The notes below the pieces were generated by a model. The model ran no database searches and was not told the DNA's origin. It saw nothing but the letters and a program-made list of their open reading frames with translations. From Dichotomocladium elegans (taxonomy: Eukaryota > Mucoromycota > Mucoromycetes > Mucorales > Lichtheimiaceae): a DNA stretch of 64,000 nucleotides. A program made the position numbers and the translations under genes. The stretch spans positions 434,001-498,000 of the forward strand of contig JAIXMN010000016.1 of assembly GCA_025716815.1 (NCBI GenBank). Direction: 5' to 3'. Below, piece after piece: positions 1 to 11,084 of the stretch. Every line of letters begins with the position of its first letter. The first letter of the stretch is position 1.

Positions 1-623
1 TCAAGTGCTTCTGCAGGCGCAAAAATTAGGTATTCATATTCACGTAGCTCATAGATGGGTCAACGCTATTATGGAGATTCTGAAAGCCCGATTTCGAGAT
101 GCAAAAAGAAAAATATGTACATAATATCCATTGCTGCGTCAAGAGAAAGTAAATCTCTAGCTGACGTGATGAAGACGATGTACTCACTGCATTTACCGTC
201 TCAAGCACAAGTTGAGGAGCTTGAAGGTGACTTTACCTATGTATACAGTATAACCAAGCTCTTATTGCAAAATCCCCTTGAAAACAGGCCTTAGTCGTTA
301 GTTTCAGGGACATCAGAGTCATCCAAGGCATGTGCCAATCCATGATAATAAATACTAGATTGGTCATCTGGGGACGGGAAACGGAAAATATATCGAGAAG
401 ATATCTTGCATTGTCCACATCCCCCAATTTGCTGATCATGCGTAAAGGGTGATTTGTGCCACTACGAGTTTGTACAGCCCGATGGACTCAGCTCAGCTCA
501 GCTCAGACCCCGACTGCCTGCAACACCAAAAAATTAATCTGTACAGAGCTGCTTTATTTTCCTTTGAACAAGCACATTCTTTGATCTTTGAGCATGACGT
601 TTCGGAGGACAAAGGAGGCGCCG
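1..623. other. Left-edge intergenic stretch, no recognised gene
   Basis: No conserved domain was recognised here on either strand. Short open frames exist on both strands but none gives a familiar motif or a convincing exon structure. A small GCTCA-type tandem run lies near 485-506. The stretch may hold the tail of a gene or element that starts outside the window, but nothing supports a call. Confidence 0.4.
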
Positions 624-1964
624 ATGGATTTTGAGTATGAGCGCTCTCCTTTCCTAGCGTTTAATGTCTTCGATTCGCCTCATGCACAAGCTCCATTTTG
701 TAAATCAAACAATAGCGGGAAAGCGATCATTATGGCAAGATCTAACTTTTTTTTTATTTATTTCAATAGCACCTGAGAAAAAAGACCACACACCATCGAT
801 ACCGATTCACAATAACAACAACTTCTATGTGCCTGAGCACATGGCCACTAAAAAGGATTCGCCCGAGGTCAAGCAAGTCATCACAAAACTAGTTGACTTT
901 ACACTGGACGAAAAGGCATCGCCTGCAGTTGAACCGGCGTCCATGGATACCGAAGACGATGACAAACCCGATCGAGTCGTAAGTCGTCATATTTATAATA
1001 TCTTTTCTTGAATATTGTAGAAGGAAAGCATACCGATTGACTTGAACAACATCGTAACTCGTCGCTAGCATTCGCCTACTATTGAGACTTCTAAAGCTAC
1101 ACAGAGCCCTAGCTCAAATCTTCCTTCTTTTCGGCGACCTATGGATACAGACGAGCAGCTACACACCACCGACTTACATGAACATTTATACCCTATTCCT
1201 ACCTTACACCACAACGAAGCACGCGATACTTGGATTATGATGGCTTCTGGGTAAGTGATGATGGTCTTGCGACAGATGGACTGGGAACAAGGAAAAAAAG
1301 GCAAGTGCATGTGGATTTATGAGTGCTCAACAACCAATTGAAACTGTAGTTTACTCAACATTGGGTGCCGGATTGCATTTTTTACATTTGCGGTATATGT
1401 GGTTGTCCAGTTTGCGATTGGCATTCGACGAGATGTTGTGCACCGGACAGCTATTTACGAATCAAGTAAGCTCGCAAAATGCCGAATTGGGGACTTTATG
1501 TTAACCTTTTCACTTGATAGATCTCTTAGAAGAACATTTTCAGTGTCGCATGAAGTATGCAAAGAACCGATGTGATCCATCAACTCGGCTACCGGCTATG
1601 GATGAACTCTGTCGACAGTGGCAGCAATGCTTATATCGCCCAATGTGGGTGGGAAGGTTAGTCAACAAAGGAAGAAATTAAAATGAATGGACAATTGACT
1701 ATAATAGCTTAGATCTAAGGTTCTTGCCGAAACGCTGGGTGATATTATCAGTGGGTTCTTTGACACGCTCTCATTTAAAGCTATGGTATGTATTTGCATG
1801 CGTTGGCCAGGATCGGAGGACATATTAATGTCTTGTTTTTTTTTTAGTTCTTTATTGTCATCACCGTATTCGGTTACTGGTGGACGAGCTCTACAGCGAC
1901 ACGTATTGTGCAGAAAGGATCCCATAACACAGAAAGCAAAAATAAAGAAATCGGATGGCATTGA
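624..1964 (+). CDS. BRL1: Brl1/Brr6-family nuclear envelope protein
   Basis: This is a multipass nuclear-envelope and ER protein of the Brr6/Brl1 family, which in yeasts helps insert nuclear pore complexes and maintain membrane lipid balance. Seven exons close in frame to about 302 residues: 624-699, 770-978, 1069-1250, 1350-1465, 1521-1656, 1713-1785 and 1848-1964. The N-terminal half is polar and acidic. Exon 4 encodes the first membrane segment (AFFTFAVYVVVQFAIG). Exon 5 holds the family cysteine signature, with C..KNRCDPSTRLPAMDELC and a following WQQC, whose cysteines form the disulfide-bridged perinuclear loop. Exon 6 has the conserved KVLAETLGDIISGFFDTLS, and exon 7 begins with the second membrane segment. 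The start was chosen because exon 1 joins exon 2 in phase. The C-terminal tail is short. Whether it is Brl1 or Brr6 cannot be decided; some fungi keep a single copy. Confidence 0.88.
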
Positions 1965-2149
1965 AATGGATGAGGGCAGTTTTGTTGATGTTCCTGTTTT
2001 TCGTCACGAAAACAACTAGTCTGTACGCTTAAACTGAGGTCAGCGGCATAACAGTGCTGTGGAACTCAAGGGCTAAAGCGGTAAATGGGTTTATCGTGTG
2101 CAATTGAATATCAGCATTGGATAATTGAACATTGGGGGGGGGTTCCTTC

Positions 2150-3075
2150 AATTCTGGGGCACTATTCGGCACCACAGTGCTCCTCGGAAGCGGTCGGCAG
2201 CTAAAGTACGATGTCCATGTTTGCTAGTGATGGGCAAAAGAAAATATGAGGATGAATATGATGCGATACTCGAGACGAGCGAAAAAAATGGGCCCAGTGC
2301 CTACCCTGGAAGAAGATCACAAGAAACACAACCTTGTAGTTTGGTTTCTGAGGATCTTGCATTTCCGTTGACGAAGTTATGGACACCTTGACCAGGAAAT
2401 TTGTAGACCGGAAACCGCAAGAAAACAGTTCGTAGATTCATGGCCAGCGAAAGCAACCTTACATTCAAGCAAGTTTATACCAAAGGGTCTGCGAAAAAAA
2501 AAAAGAGAGCTCGGAGAATCTCAAGCAACCATACAATTGAAGAAAACCAATGTCAATTATCCCACCAACTGCGCAACCCGATGAGTCTGCATTTCACATC
2601 GAGCCGCGGCTACTACTACCAGCCCAAAAAACAGCCACGATTTTGGAGCGATCTCTGCCGCCGGTGTCGTCGCCCTCCATGTTCTTGTCCCAAAGCCATC
2701 AAAGAAAAGGAAGGGCAATAGTGATTCTAGCAACAAAGGTATCCTGACTGGTCGCTTTGCCGACTTTCTCAAAGCTATCATGGACGGAATGGACAAATTT
2801 CGAGGCGATGAAAAGGCACTACTCGGTGATGGATGATGCTCCAAATCGTAAAAGAGGGATATCACAAAGTATATTCACTCTCAAGGATTTCAGTGTCTTT
2901 ATCTTCCAATGCATTTACCAGAATTGAATCCTATAGAGCGGCTTTGGAAAGTATTCAAGGATAAGAATAAGCGCTCAAAATTCTCCAAACTACGAGACAT
3001 TGATGGCCAGGATTGCCGAGAGCTATGCCAATCTTAGGCTGAGCGATTTCTAAAACATTGGTCAGCGTTCACTTG
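2150..3075 (+). pseudogene. Decayed Tc1/mariner-type DDE transposase
   Basis: Remnants of one transposase are spread over all three plus frames, so the copy is broken by several frameshifts and stops. Near 2440 a helix-turn-helix-like part reads ESNLTFKQVYTKG. At about 2630-2710 follow a GAISAAGVV strand and a VPKPSKKRKG linker. At 2750-2850 come ADFLKAIMDGMDKF and, in another frame, HYSVMDDAPNRK, which carries the second catalytic aspartate region. At 2895-2950 YLPMHLPELNPIERLW is the hallmark third catalytic motif of IS630-Tc1-mariner transposases. The same family is seen on the minus strand near 48 kb and 57.5 kb. Terminal inverted repeats were not found by eye. Confidence 0.8.
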
Positions 3076-3977
3076 ACCAGTTCAATAAATGCGAGAATAA
3101 AGGGATTCGTTGGGTGGATGATGTTGCGACTGGGAGCGCCTCGCAGAGTGCACCCTTTTTGCTTTGATGAATATTTTTGGGAAGCTGAAAGCGCTTACTC
3201 TTTTGGTGAGCTTGGTCATGATTCATACTAAGGGGGAAACGAATACATTTTGATCATGAGGAAGTGTGGCATGAGAAAGAGCAGAATACAGACTTCCTTT
3301 AATGAGAGTCCGTAGCAAATATGACGATGGCCGTACGATTGACGGATAAAATATCCAATTTTCCCGGGCCGCACAAGATTGGGGCGGGAGGTCGCTACCA
3401 TCATTTTTTTTATGCATCGGCCTCTGTGGACTCACCGTCCGCAACATGATCAAAACCCAAGTAATTAATTGCGCGCGAAGAATTATGGCAGGTACACGGG
3501 TTGAGCAGCGGAATAGGATGGGTGCGTACAGATCTTGCAGCTGTGGCATGTCAAGCGATAAAAGCGGATGAAGTTTCTTAATTCGGATTGGACAAAATCG
3601 CCGGCGGTTGTTATCTCATGTTGACTTTTTTGAGATAAGCGACAAATTTACAGGTATTGAGGAACAACGGAAGGTGAGGGTGAAGGGGAAGGCATGGCAG
3701 CAGAGCTGTGGTTTGCTTGACGATGCCCCACCCCACCTACCCCCTTCCACCTCTGGCAGATCACTTACCAAATGTCCACCCGCGTACAGCAAAATGGGGC
3801 AAATGGGTCGGCCCTTCAAAAGTCTCTTCCAATCAACATCACCATAGCCTTTTTTTTTGCATTATACCAAGTACATTTTGAACGTATTAGACTAAGCCGA
3901 TCTCTCGCTCCCCTTCCAGCCAGCTTTCGAACATATCTAATTCAATCTGTGAAACATTACATGACCATGTCTTCAGA
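3076..3977. other. Intergenic, no gene recognised
   Basis: This stretch separates the transposase relic from the 2H phosphoesterase gene. A 108-codon minus-strand open frame at 3223-3549 has no recognisable motif and unusual composition, so it was not called. The right part is the upstream region of the next gene. Confidence 0.4.
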
Positions 3978-3984
3978 TATAAAG
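3978..3984 (+). promoter_or_regulatory. Candidate TATA box of the 2H phosphoesterase gene
   Basis: A TATAAAG heptamer lies 58-64 nt upstream of the chosen ATG at 4042. It favours that ATG over the in-frame ATG codons at 3961 and 3967, which lie upstream of the box and would probably not be transcribed from it. Confidence 0.4.
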
Positions 3985-4041
3985 GACAACGGCCACGCAA
4001 AGAGTGGATGTGTTACACCTCACTCTCGTCGATCTTCGACT

Positions 4042-5027
4042 ATGACCATCTTCTGTTCTCTTGCCTTAGCGTGCCTCTGCTTCTTGTTCACAACTTCGCA
4101 AGCCATCAAACTTCCGAGCCACCATCGGTTTCCCTTGACACCACTTGGCGTCCCTTATAAGGGTATGTCATTGCCCTCCCCCCTACCTTCTCTTAGCGCG
4201 AGAAAATTTCCAAGACATCTAACCGCACGATGGCATGCATGGTAACAGGACCCGCTGTGGCGGTGTCCATGAAGCTATTTGATACTTCGGAAATCCCGTT
4301 CACCAATAATAGCGGTAAGCTATACAAGCTGAGAACAACGAGGAAGAAACCAGTATCGCTCATCTCTGGCTAATCTCGTAGGCTGGCTGGGTTTCACCTT
4401 GAATTACAAGTACATTGAACCTGTTGCCATTGCCATCAACACCACTGAGGCACCTTTGCAGACACGTGGTAAGCACTCGAAACTGATCGCTTCGCATTCA
4501 AGATAGTAATGGAAGGAATCAATTACTTCTGTGCTTTTTTAGGTGAATCGCATATTACTGTGCTGACGCCTCCCGAGTTTACGCTGCTCTCAACTGCTAA
4601 TGTTACTCAGGACGAGGTCAATGACATTGCACTTGCACATAACATTCAGTCGACCAAGTTCGAGACTGTCTGTCTTGGCCGCGAAGAGATCGTCTTGGAT
4701 GGTAAGACATATATTGTCTACCAGATTATCGTGAAGGCACCTGCGCTTGTCTCCATTCGTCAGGAGATTTTCCGTCTCTATGCCTCCAAGGGCGGCAACA
4801 CAGCCTTGTTCGATCCGGATGTAAGTCTATGTTTGGAACAGCTCCACCACCACTCGCTTACCTCAAGAAAATCTTAACCTTACTTCACCTGACTCGCTGA
4901 ATCGTTTTTTCTTCAGTTCTTTAAGCCGCATATTACTGTCGCTTATACTGTTGGTGACGTATTCGAGCAAAATGGTGTCTACAAAGGCTACAATGTCTGC
5001 TATGCACCCATTATCATCACAAAATAA
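4042..5027 (+). CDS. Secreted 2H phosphoesterase (swiss-army-knife type)
   Basis: Five exons (4042-4162, 4249-4314, 4382-4468, 4543-4820, 4917-5027) join in phase to a protein of about 220 residues. The N-terminus is a clear signal peptide, with a hydrophobic run CSLALACLCFLFTTSQA, so the product probably enters the secretory pathway. The two H-x-T signatures of the 2H phosphoesterase fold are present: ESHITVLTP at the start of exon 4 and KPHITVAYT at the start of exon 5. Related 2H enzymes hydrolyse 2',3'-cyclic phosphodiester or similar bonds in RNA or nucleotides; the substrate here is unknown. The spacing of the two motifs, about 100 residues, fits a single 2H domain. The start at 4042 was chosen because it begins the signal peptide and follows a TATA box. 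Confidence 0.8.
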
Positions 5028-6060
5028 TCATCACTTATCTACATTAATTTTTTTTTCGCTCGAAATGAAGTAATAAATGCCTAATGTCACGCGTATGGAG
5101 AGCAGGTGGCACAAAGTATGTAATTGAGGAATGGACGTAATCTACTACACACAGCAGAACGTCATAATAAACTTGCGCGTTTGAACTTTTCCAAAGCGGG
5201 ATTGCCGGACGCTCTCTGTAGCCTGGTCTCTGGTGATTACTGTACTCGGAGAGACACACACATAAAGAGCCGCCGTCCTTTTGTTTTATTGGTCACTGCT
5301 GTCCCTATTCTTTTTCATGTACATGCAGGCAGCGATAACAACAATCGCTGTGCCTCACGAGGGAGGGGGATGGGAAGAGCGGGAGATAATGACCCTAGTT
5401 TGAGCGAGAAAATATGTATGTATGCATGTGTTGACACCCAGACGGCCAAAAAAAAAAGGAAAATTGGACATTTTGCTGACAATGTCATTGTAAACACTGT
5501 TAAGCTTAATGCTTCAGCTCATCACCTGGGGATCACCCATGACAAGCTGATCTGGATCTCGATGGTTTTTCCCTTCCCCCCTCACTAAGAGAGAGAGACA
5601 GTCATTTCAGATTCATCTACAGCAAAAGTATGTAGCCCCCTATAGGTTGATTGCTTCGATGGTTATGCTGTGCATGCAAATGGATGAAATACTTATAATA
5701 GGAATATTTTACTCAGAATAGATATGCAATCCCATACTTGCCATGTAAAAAAAAAGTTAAGAAATAAGACTATCCTATGACGAGGGTCGGCTTTCCCATT
5801 TGGAGGTCAGCAGGAACAAGAAGTTAGCACTGTCGTGAGGGAGTCTGACGAAAAGTTGCAGCATCGAACCGGCAATTGATTCATAATAACAATCACCCTC
5901 TTCAGCTCGGCATGCCAAAAAGATGTAATCTTCCCCCGACCCCCGATTTAGATATTTATTTCTAACCATACGCTCCTCACCCCCCCCAACGCACATGCGG
6001 AACCGCTGGATCTATATAAATCCTGTTTACATCAATGTCGCTTGTCCTTTATCAGTATCC
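5028..6060. other. Intergenic region upstream of sulfate permease
   Basis: No coding exon was recognised. A TATATAAA sequence at 6013-6020 lies 41-48 nt upstream of the permease ATG and is a plausible TATA box. Pyrimidine-rich tracts near 5570-5600 and a CCCC run near 5936-5990 are the only other notable features. Confidence 0.45.
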
Positions 6061-8584
6061 ATGAAAGCACTCGAGTCTCTGGCGCCGCTGTATGTGGATT
6101 ATCCACCATCCGACTACGCAGATCAGGCACGCACTTTTGGGCGAACACTGCCAAGTCGTATCAGATCATACTTTGCTGGCATGCTCCCCATCGTTGGATG
6201 GCTTCCGCGATATAACCTGCATTGGCTCGCTGGCGATTTAGTCTCTGCTATAACCATAGGAGCTATAGTTGTGCCGCAGTCTATGGCATACGGTAATATC
6301 ATAAACAAACAATTGAACCATATCGAATACTTTACTGACCCCGTTAAGGCAATTCGTAGCTCGAATTGCTGGATTCCCTCCTCAGTATGGTCTTTACTCG
6401 AGCTTTGTCGGCACCTTGATCTACCCTTTCCTCGGCACGTCGAAAGACATCAACATAGGTAAAGTATATGTCATGTACGTGTATCGGGAGGAAATGAACG
6501 AAGCATGAATAATGAAAATGCAAATGTACATGTAGGCACAACTGCAATCAGCTCGCTCATGGTTGGTCAGATCCTTGGAGGGGTCCAGACAAGTCCCGAG
6601 TTCCTATCGGGAGCCTGGACCCTTAACCAGTACGCAGTCACCATGGCACTTTTTTCCGGGATCATCGCTCTCGGGGTCAGTCTCCTGCGTCTCGGTATTC
6701 TATTCAACTTCATCTGCCAGCCCGCTATTGCAGGCTTTATGGCCGGCAGCGGCCTGACCATCGTGATCGAACAGCTGCCCAAGATATTCGGCATTCACAA
6801 TATCGACCCGAATGACCCTCCGTATCTTATCTTTGGAAGAACCATGGCAAACATCCCCAATACTCGTGTCGATGCTGCTATTGGCATCCTGTCTTTGGTA
6901 CTCCTCTACGCCGCAAAGTATCTGAGCAAATATCTGACGTATCGGTACCCGCATCAAGCGCGTATCATCTTTTTTGCTAATATCAGCCGCAATATTGTCA
7001 TTCTTGTCTTAACGACGTTTCTATCCTGGCTGATCAATCATTTTGGAAAATTTGAGGAGAGCCCGTTTGCCATTATTGGACCTGTGCCGTCCGGCTTCCA
7101 GCTGATGGGCGTCCCGCATATCGAGCCGTCTCTTCTTTCAAGGGTCTTCTCGGATCTCCCGTCTGTCGTTGTTTTGCTGGTCATGGAGCATTGCGCAATT
7201 GCTACGAGCATAGGGAAGCGGTCTGACTATCAGAGTAAGTAAGCAGGCAGCTGGTAAATTACAAGCAGCATGATCTTCGTTGAACCTAACGTGCTCTTGT
7301 TGCCTAGTCAATGTAAACCAAGAGATTATGGCCATCGGTCTGACGAACATTGTTGGTTCCTTTTTTTCGGCATATCCCGCCACGGGTTCATTCTGTCGGA
7401 CGGCGCTGTCGTCCAAGTCAGGTGCCCGGACACCGTTGACGAATATTTTCGTGGGCATCATTGTGGTTCTTGCACTGTATGTGTTCACACCTGCGTTCGA
7501 GTATATTCCAACATCATGCCTCGGTGCAGTTATTATCCACGCTGTAACCGACCTCATCGTCGGACCAAAGGTGTGGCTCAAATACTGGAAACTCGACCCG
7601 ACTGAGCTGCTGGTGTTTGCTTCGGCCTACGTGATTGCTCTTTTTGCACGCATTGACGTGAGCATCTATGCGCCCGTCGCACTGTCGCTCGTTGTGCAGC
7701 TCTATCGCACCGCCCGCCCCGAATGCGCCTTTTTAGGCCGCCTTGCAGGGACAACAGATCGGTATTTTAGCATGACCCATCCGACCCTCGGCTCCTCGGT
7801 GGAGCCTGTAGCGCCGGGTGTGGTATGCTTCCAAGTGCGCGACAATGTCGTTTTTGAGAACGCATCCTACTTGTTCTCCACAAAGCTCATGGGTGAGATT
7901 CGCCAGACAACACGCCAGGCCACGCCGGTTCAGACTAATAACAATAGCAACAATCGGCCATGGAACGAGAAGCCCGTAGGGAAAGAAGATGCGTTGTCTG
8001 TCCAACATCCCCTTGAGGCTGTTGTCATTGACCTGACTGCGGCGTACCACATGGATATGACGGCCGTCGAGGAGCTCAAGGCGGCGGTCGGCCAGGCAGA
8101 TCGCTATGCTGGTCGTGCGGTCCGCTGGTACTTTGCCCTCAACGAGTCTGCGCACGTGCGCAAAGCTCTCTTACTCGGCGGTTTTGGCACCCAACGGCGG
8201 CTGGGGCAACAGCACTGCCGGAGTGCCAAGAACGGTCCATTTTATTCGGATTTGAGCGTCAAAGAAGAAGAGGGTCAGTGCAGTGGTGATGGTGGCAGTC
8301 AGGATACCGCGAGCCAGCGGACCGCTGGAGAGACAGGCAGCACCACCACCACCACCACCGACGAGGATGGAAAGCCTAGCGTTGTTGTCATTGAGAATGC
8401 GGGCTACCCATCTGCTGTTGCTCCTTCTTTCTCAAATACGCAGGCCAATCCCATTTTTTCATCAGGTCCTATTCAGGACCGATACCCGTACTTCTTCGTC
8501 TCAGTTTCTGAGGCTGTCGCTGCCGCGCTTGAGCAGCACGCCAGCTTAGTGGGCTCGCAAGGTCGGCCGAATGACCCAGAGTAG
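6061..8584 (+). CDS. Sulfate permease (SLC26/SulP family)
   Basis: This is a plasma-membrane sulfate transporter of the SulP/SLC26 family that feeds sulfur assimilation. Four exons (6061-6292, 6360-6458, 6536-7234, 7308-8584) join in phase to about 768 residues. The N-terminal cytosolic part is followed by the family signature GAIVVPQSMAYA near residue 70, completed across intron 1, then RIAGFPPQYGLYSSF and GTSKDINIG. Exon 3 encodes many transmembrane helices, including the GQILGGVQTSPEF region and FICQPAIAGFMAGSGLTIV. Exon 4 starts with VNQEIMAIGLTNIVGSFFSAYP, which is strongly conserved. From about residue 510 to 750 lies a cytosolic STAS domain (VVIDLTAAYHMDMTAVEEL), interrupted by a long Ser/Thr/Gln-rich insertion. 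The closest named relatives are fungal SUL1/SUL2. A TATA-like box precedes the start. Confidence 0.93.
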
Positions 8585-9074
8585 TTAGTAAATTAGAATG
8601 TTCTCCACTGTGCTCTATGTATATCTACTGTATTATAAAATTATCATCATCGTACACACATTTCGTGCCGCTCACTCGCGCCCGGAAAAAAAGAAACGCG
8701 TCCATAATTTTTGGCGTAGCGCCATTTCCCTTTTTTGCGCTTCTCGTTCCCGCACTCTTCCCCTCTTACGCTCAGTCGTGGTCATCCACTTGCACACACG
8801 CACACCTAAACGGATATTCTTCGCTCGTTGCATGTGATGGATCATTTTGTAAGAGTCTGTTACCAGCTGATTTGGATCAACTCGAAACTAAGAATCAGCA
8901 AATCCATGTGTCCGCGACAATAGAGCTTTATTTTCGGATCTTCCTCCTCTTCCTCCCGGGTATTGACAAATGCGACACCATTTAATGATCCAACAAGTAA
9001 ATTGAAACAAACTATCTTTCATTGATTACGAATTGTCTTTTTCTTTTTTTACTCACGTTTGTGTTTTGTAACAG
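8585..9074. other. Intergenic, probably containing the RAD17 first exon
   Basis: The conserved RAD17 coding sequence begins at 9075, directly after a splice acceptor, so at least one 5' coding exon must lie here. Candidate short ATG exons near 8838 and 8971 end at GT sites but none joins in the required phase, so no start is proposed. Confidence 0.4.
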
Positions 9075-10968
9075 GCTCTTTATGGACTGACAAATATGCG
9101 CCGCAGGATCTAAAGGTTTTTCTTTCGCTTTCGGAATGCCTGTGCGTCTGTATACAGATGAACGGGGAGTACTAACAACAGGCATTCTGAAATATAGGCA
9201 ATCGCTGTACGTGCACCAAAGGTCAAGGAGGTAACTGAAATAGTGACAGGGCAATTCAACAGCCACATCAAGGTAAGCGAGAAACGGCAATCGATACATC
9301 CAATATGTTTCTCGAAGGGCGAACCTACCAACTCGATTAGCTTCTTATTTTGTCAGGACCGGCCGGGTGTGGCAAGAGTACGTTGATTCGACTATTGGCA
9401 AAAGAGCACAACTATCCTCTTGTTGAGTGGGAAGAAGTCATGGATGATCGGGGGGAGCCAGGTATATATAAAAAGAAAGTCTAATATGCTGAGAGTGTAT
9501 AGCGTGTGGCTAATAAGAACATGGACGGGAAAGGATATACGAGCAGTATGGACAAACTGGCAAAATTCTTGCGAGAAGCGGTTGGTTACGCACGCTTGGT
9601 AGTTCCAGACGACAGATTCGCACAGATCAGTAACAGCAGAAAACGGATCATCTTGCTTGATGACTTGCCCTATCTTGGTAGCGTCGAGCTCCGGGAACGG
9701 TTCCACGAACTTATACTACAGCATCTTCAACTGGATGAGCCATTTATTATTGTGATTCCTATTACCGAATCAACGATGATGTCACTTGACGAGCGGATGG
9801 ATACGCAGTTGATCGGATTGAACGAGATATGTCCTCCGGTTATCTTGGACCACAGAGCATCACATCTTGTTGAGTAAGCACCGGACTTAGGTTGATTGAA
9901 CATCCGGATGCTGGCTGACGATAGACATCCACATTGAAGGTTCAATCCAATCACAATTGCCACAATGGTCAACCGGCTTGATCAAATATACCGCAGCGAA
10001 CGGCATAGAACACCTGTCACTTTAAATAAGGACCAATTAACGCAGATAGCTGAACTTTCGCAAGGAGATATACGCCACGCGATCAATACCCTACAATTTT
10101 ACTGCATACCGAGTTGCGTATCATCACTTTCGCCACGACCAGCAAAACGCCAAAAGAAGGCAATAACAATGACATCAGAATCAAGGTGTGTTGAGACTCT
10201 TTTGCGGAGCAACCGCCCCATGCATATTCTTACAGAACTCTTGCATTTGTACAGAGAGGTGCCGCTGAGCTTATTTCATACGGTTGGCAAAATATTATAT
10301 GCTAAGCGCGCGGCAAATGGCTTGCTTGAGTCCAAGCCAGAGGTAAAGCGGATATGGATAGGACAGCCAAGAGTCTTTGTCGGCTTATCTATCATTCCAT
10401 CTATCTTAGGACATTCTTAACAAATTTTCAGATCCAAAGAATCTAACTGTTTTCATCCACGAGAATTATACACATTTCTTTTCTAATATACACGGTGCTG
10501 CTCGGGCGATGGAATACTTGGCCGATGGCGACTACATGGATTCACAATGGAATTGGATGGTAAACTACTGTTGATGACGGAGCGCTTCGAAGATATTTAG
10601 CTGAGCGAAATGAAATATTAGGAAAGGGAGAAATTCAACTACGGTAACTTGGTTTCCATGTATGGAGTGATGCTCAGTCGGGCACAACACGAGCGGACAA
10701 AGAATAGCTTCCGGTCGTTCAAGAGGCCCGAGTACTTTGATGTGATGGCTCGAGAACGGGAGAAGCAAAAGACAATAGGTAAAAAAGATCCGCTCAGCTT
10801 CGGAATTCTGTCACTCATCTCCGCCGACTGCCAGGTCTCTGGAACCGAGGGTTGAGACTCGCTGACGAACCTTCTGAATTCACAGACGACCCGATTGATG
10901 GATTTAGCGAGGATGAATTTGATGATCTGTACGGAGATGGTTCTGATCTTGCCGGGCTTGAATATTAA
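9075..10968 (+). CDS. RAD17: RAD17 checkpoint clamp loader (5' end unresolved)
   Basis: This is the Rad17 AAA+ ATPase, which with Rfc2-5 loads the 9-1-1 clamp on damaged DNA in the nucleus. The exon at 9075-9115 reads LWTDKYAPQDLK and 9198-9272 reads AIAVRAPKVKEVTE, both typical of Rad17. The exon from 9341 carries the Walker A motif LSGPAGCGKST. RIILLDDLPYL near 9650 is the Walker B region. FNPITIATM near 9940 and SQGDIRHAINTLQF near 10065 are the sensor and GD-IR-AIN motifs. PLSLFHTVGKILY, then VFIHENYTHFF (10450) and the acidic tail ending DLYGDGSDLAGLEY complete the family pattern. The first coding exon is not identified. The junction after 9461 does not keep frame as written: a run of six G at 9450-9455 looks one base too long, or the intron is unusual. 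Confidence 0.85.
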
Positions 10969-11084
10969 AAAGTGCTGGACATTTGCATGTGTGTTTTTTT
11001 CATTTCGGAGACCCAATCCCGGGGCGGATATTGTTTTGTTTTTTTTGCGGGAAACATCTCTCCCCCATCTTTTCTTTCAAAAAA

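Noticed and set aside
1251..1275. 25-nt intron in the Brl1/Brr6 gene
   Set aside because: Using the acceptor at 1349 instead gives a normal 99-nt intron and restores the conserved membrane segment.
3223..3549. 108-codon minus-strand frame
   Set aside because: No motif, no splice context and composition like the surrounding spacer.
3961..4041. Upstream in-frame start codons for the 2H phosphoesterase
   Set aside because: They lie upstream of or at the TATA box and would bury the signal peptide inside the protein.
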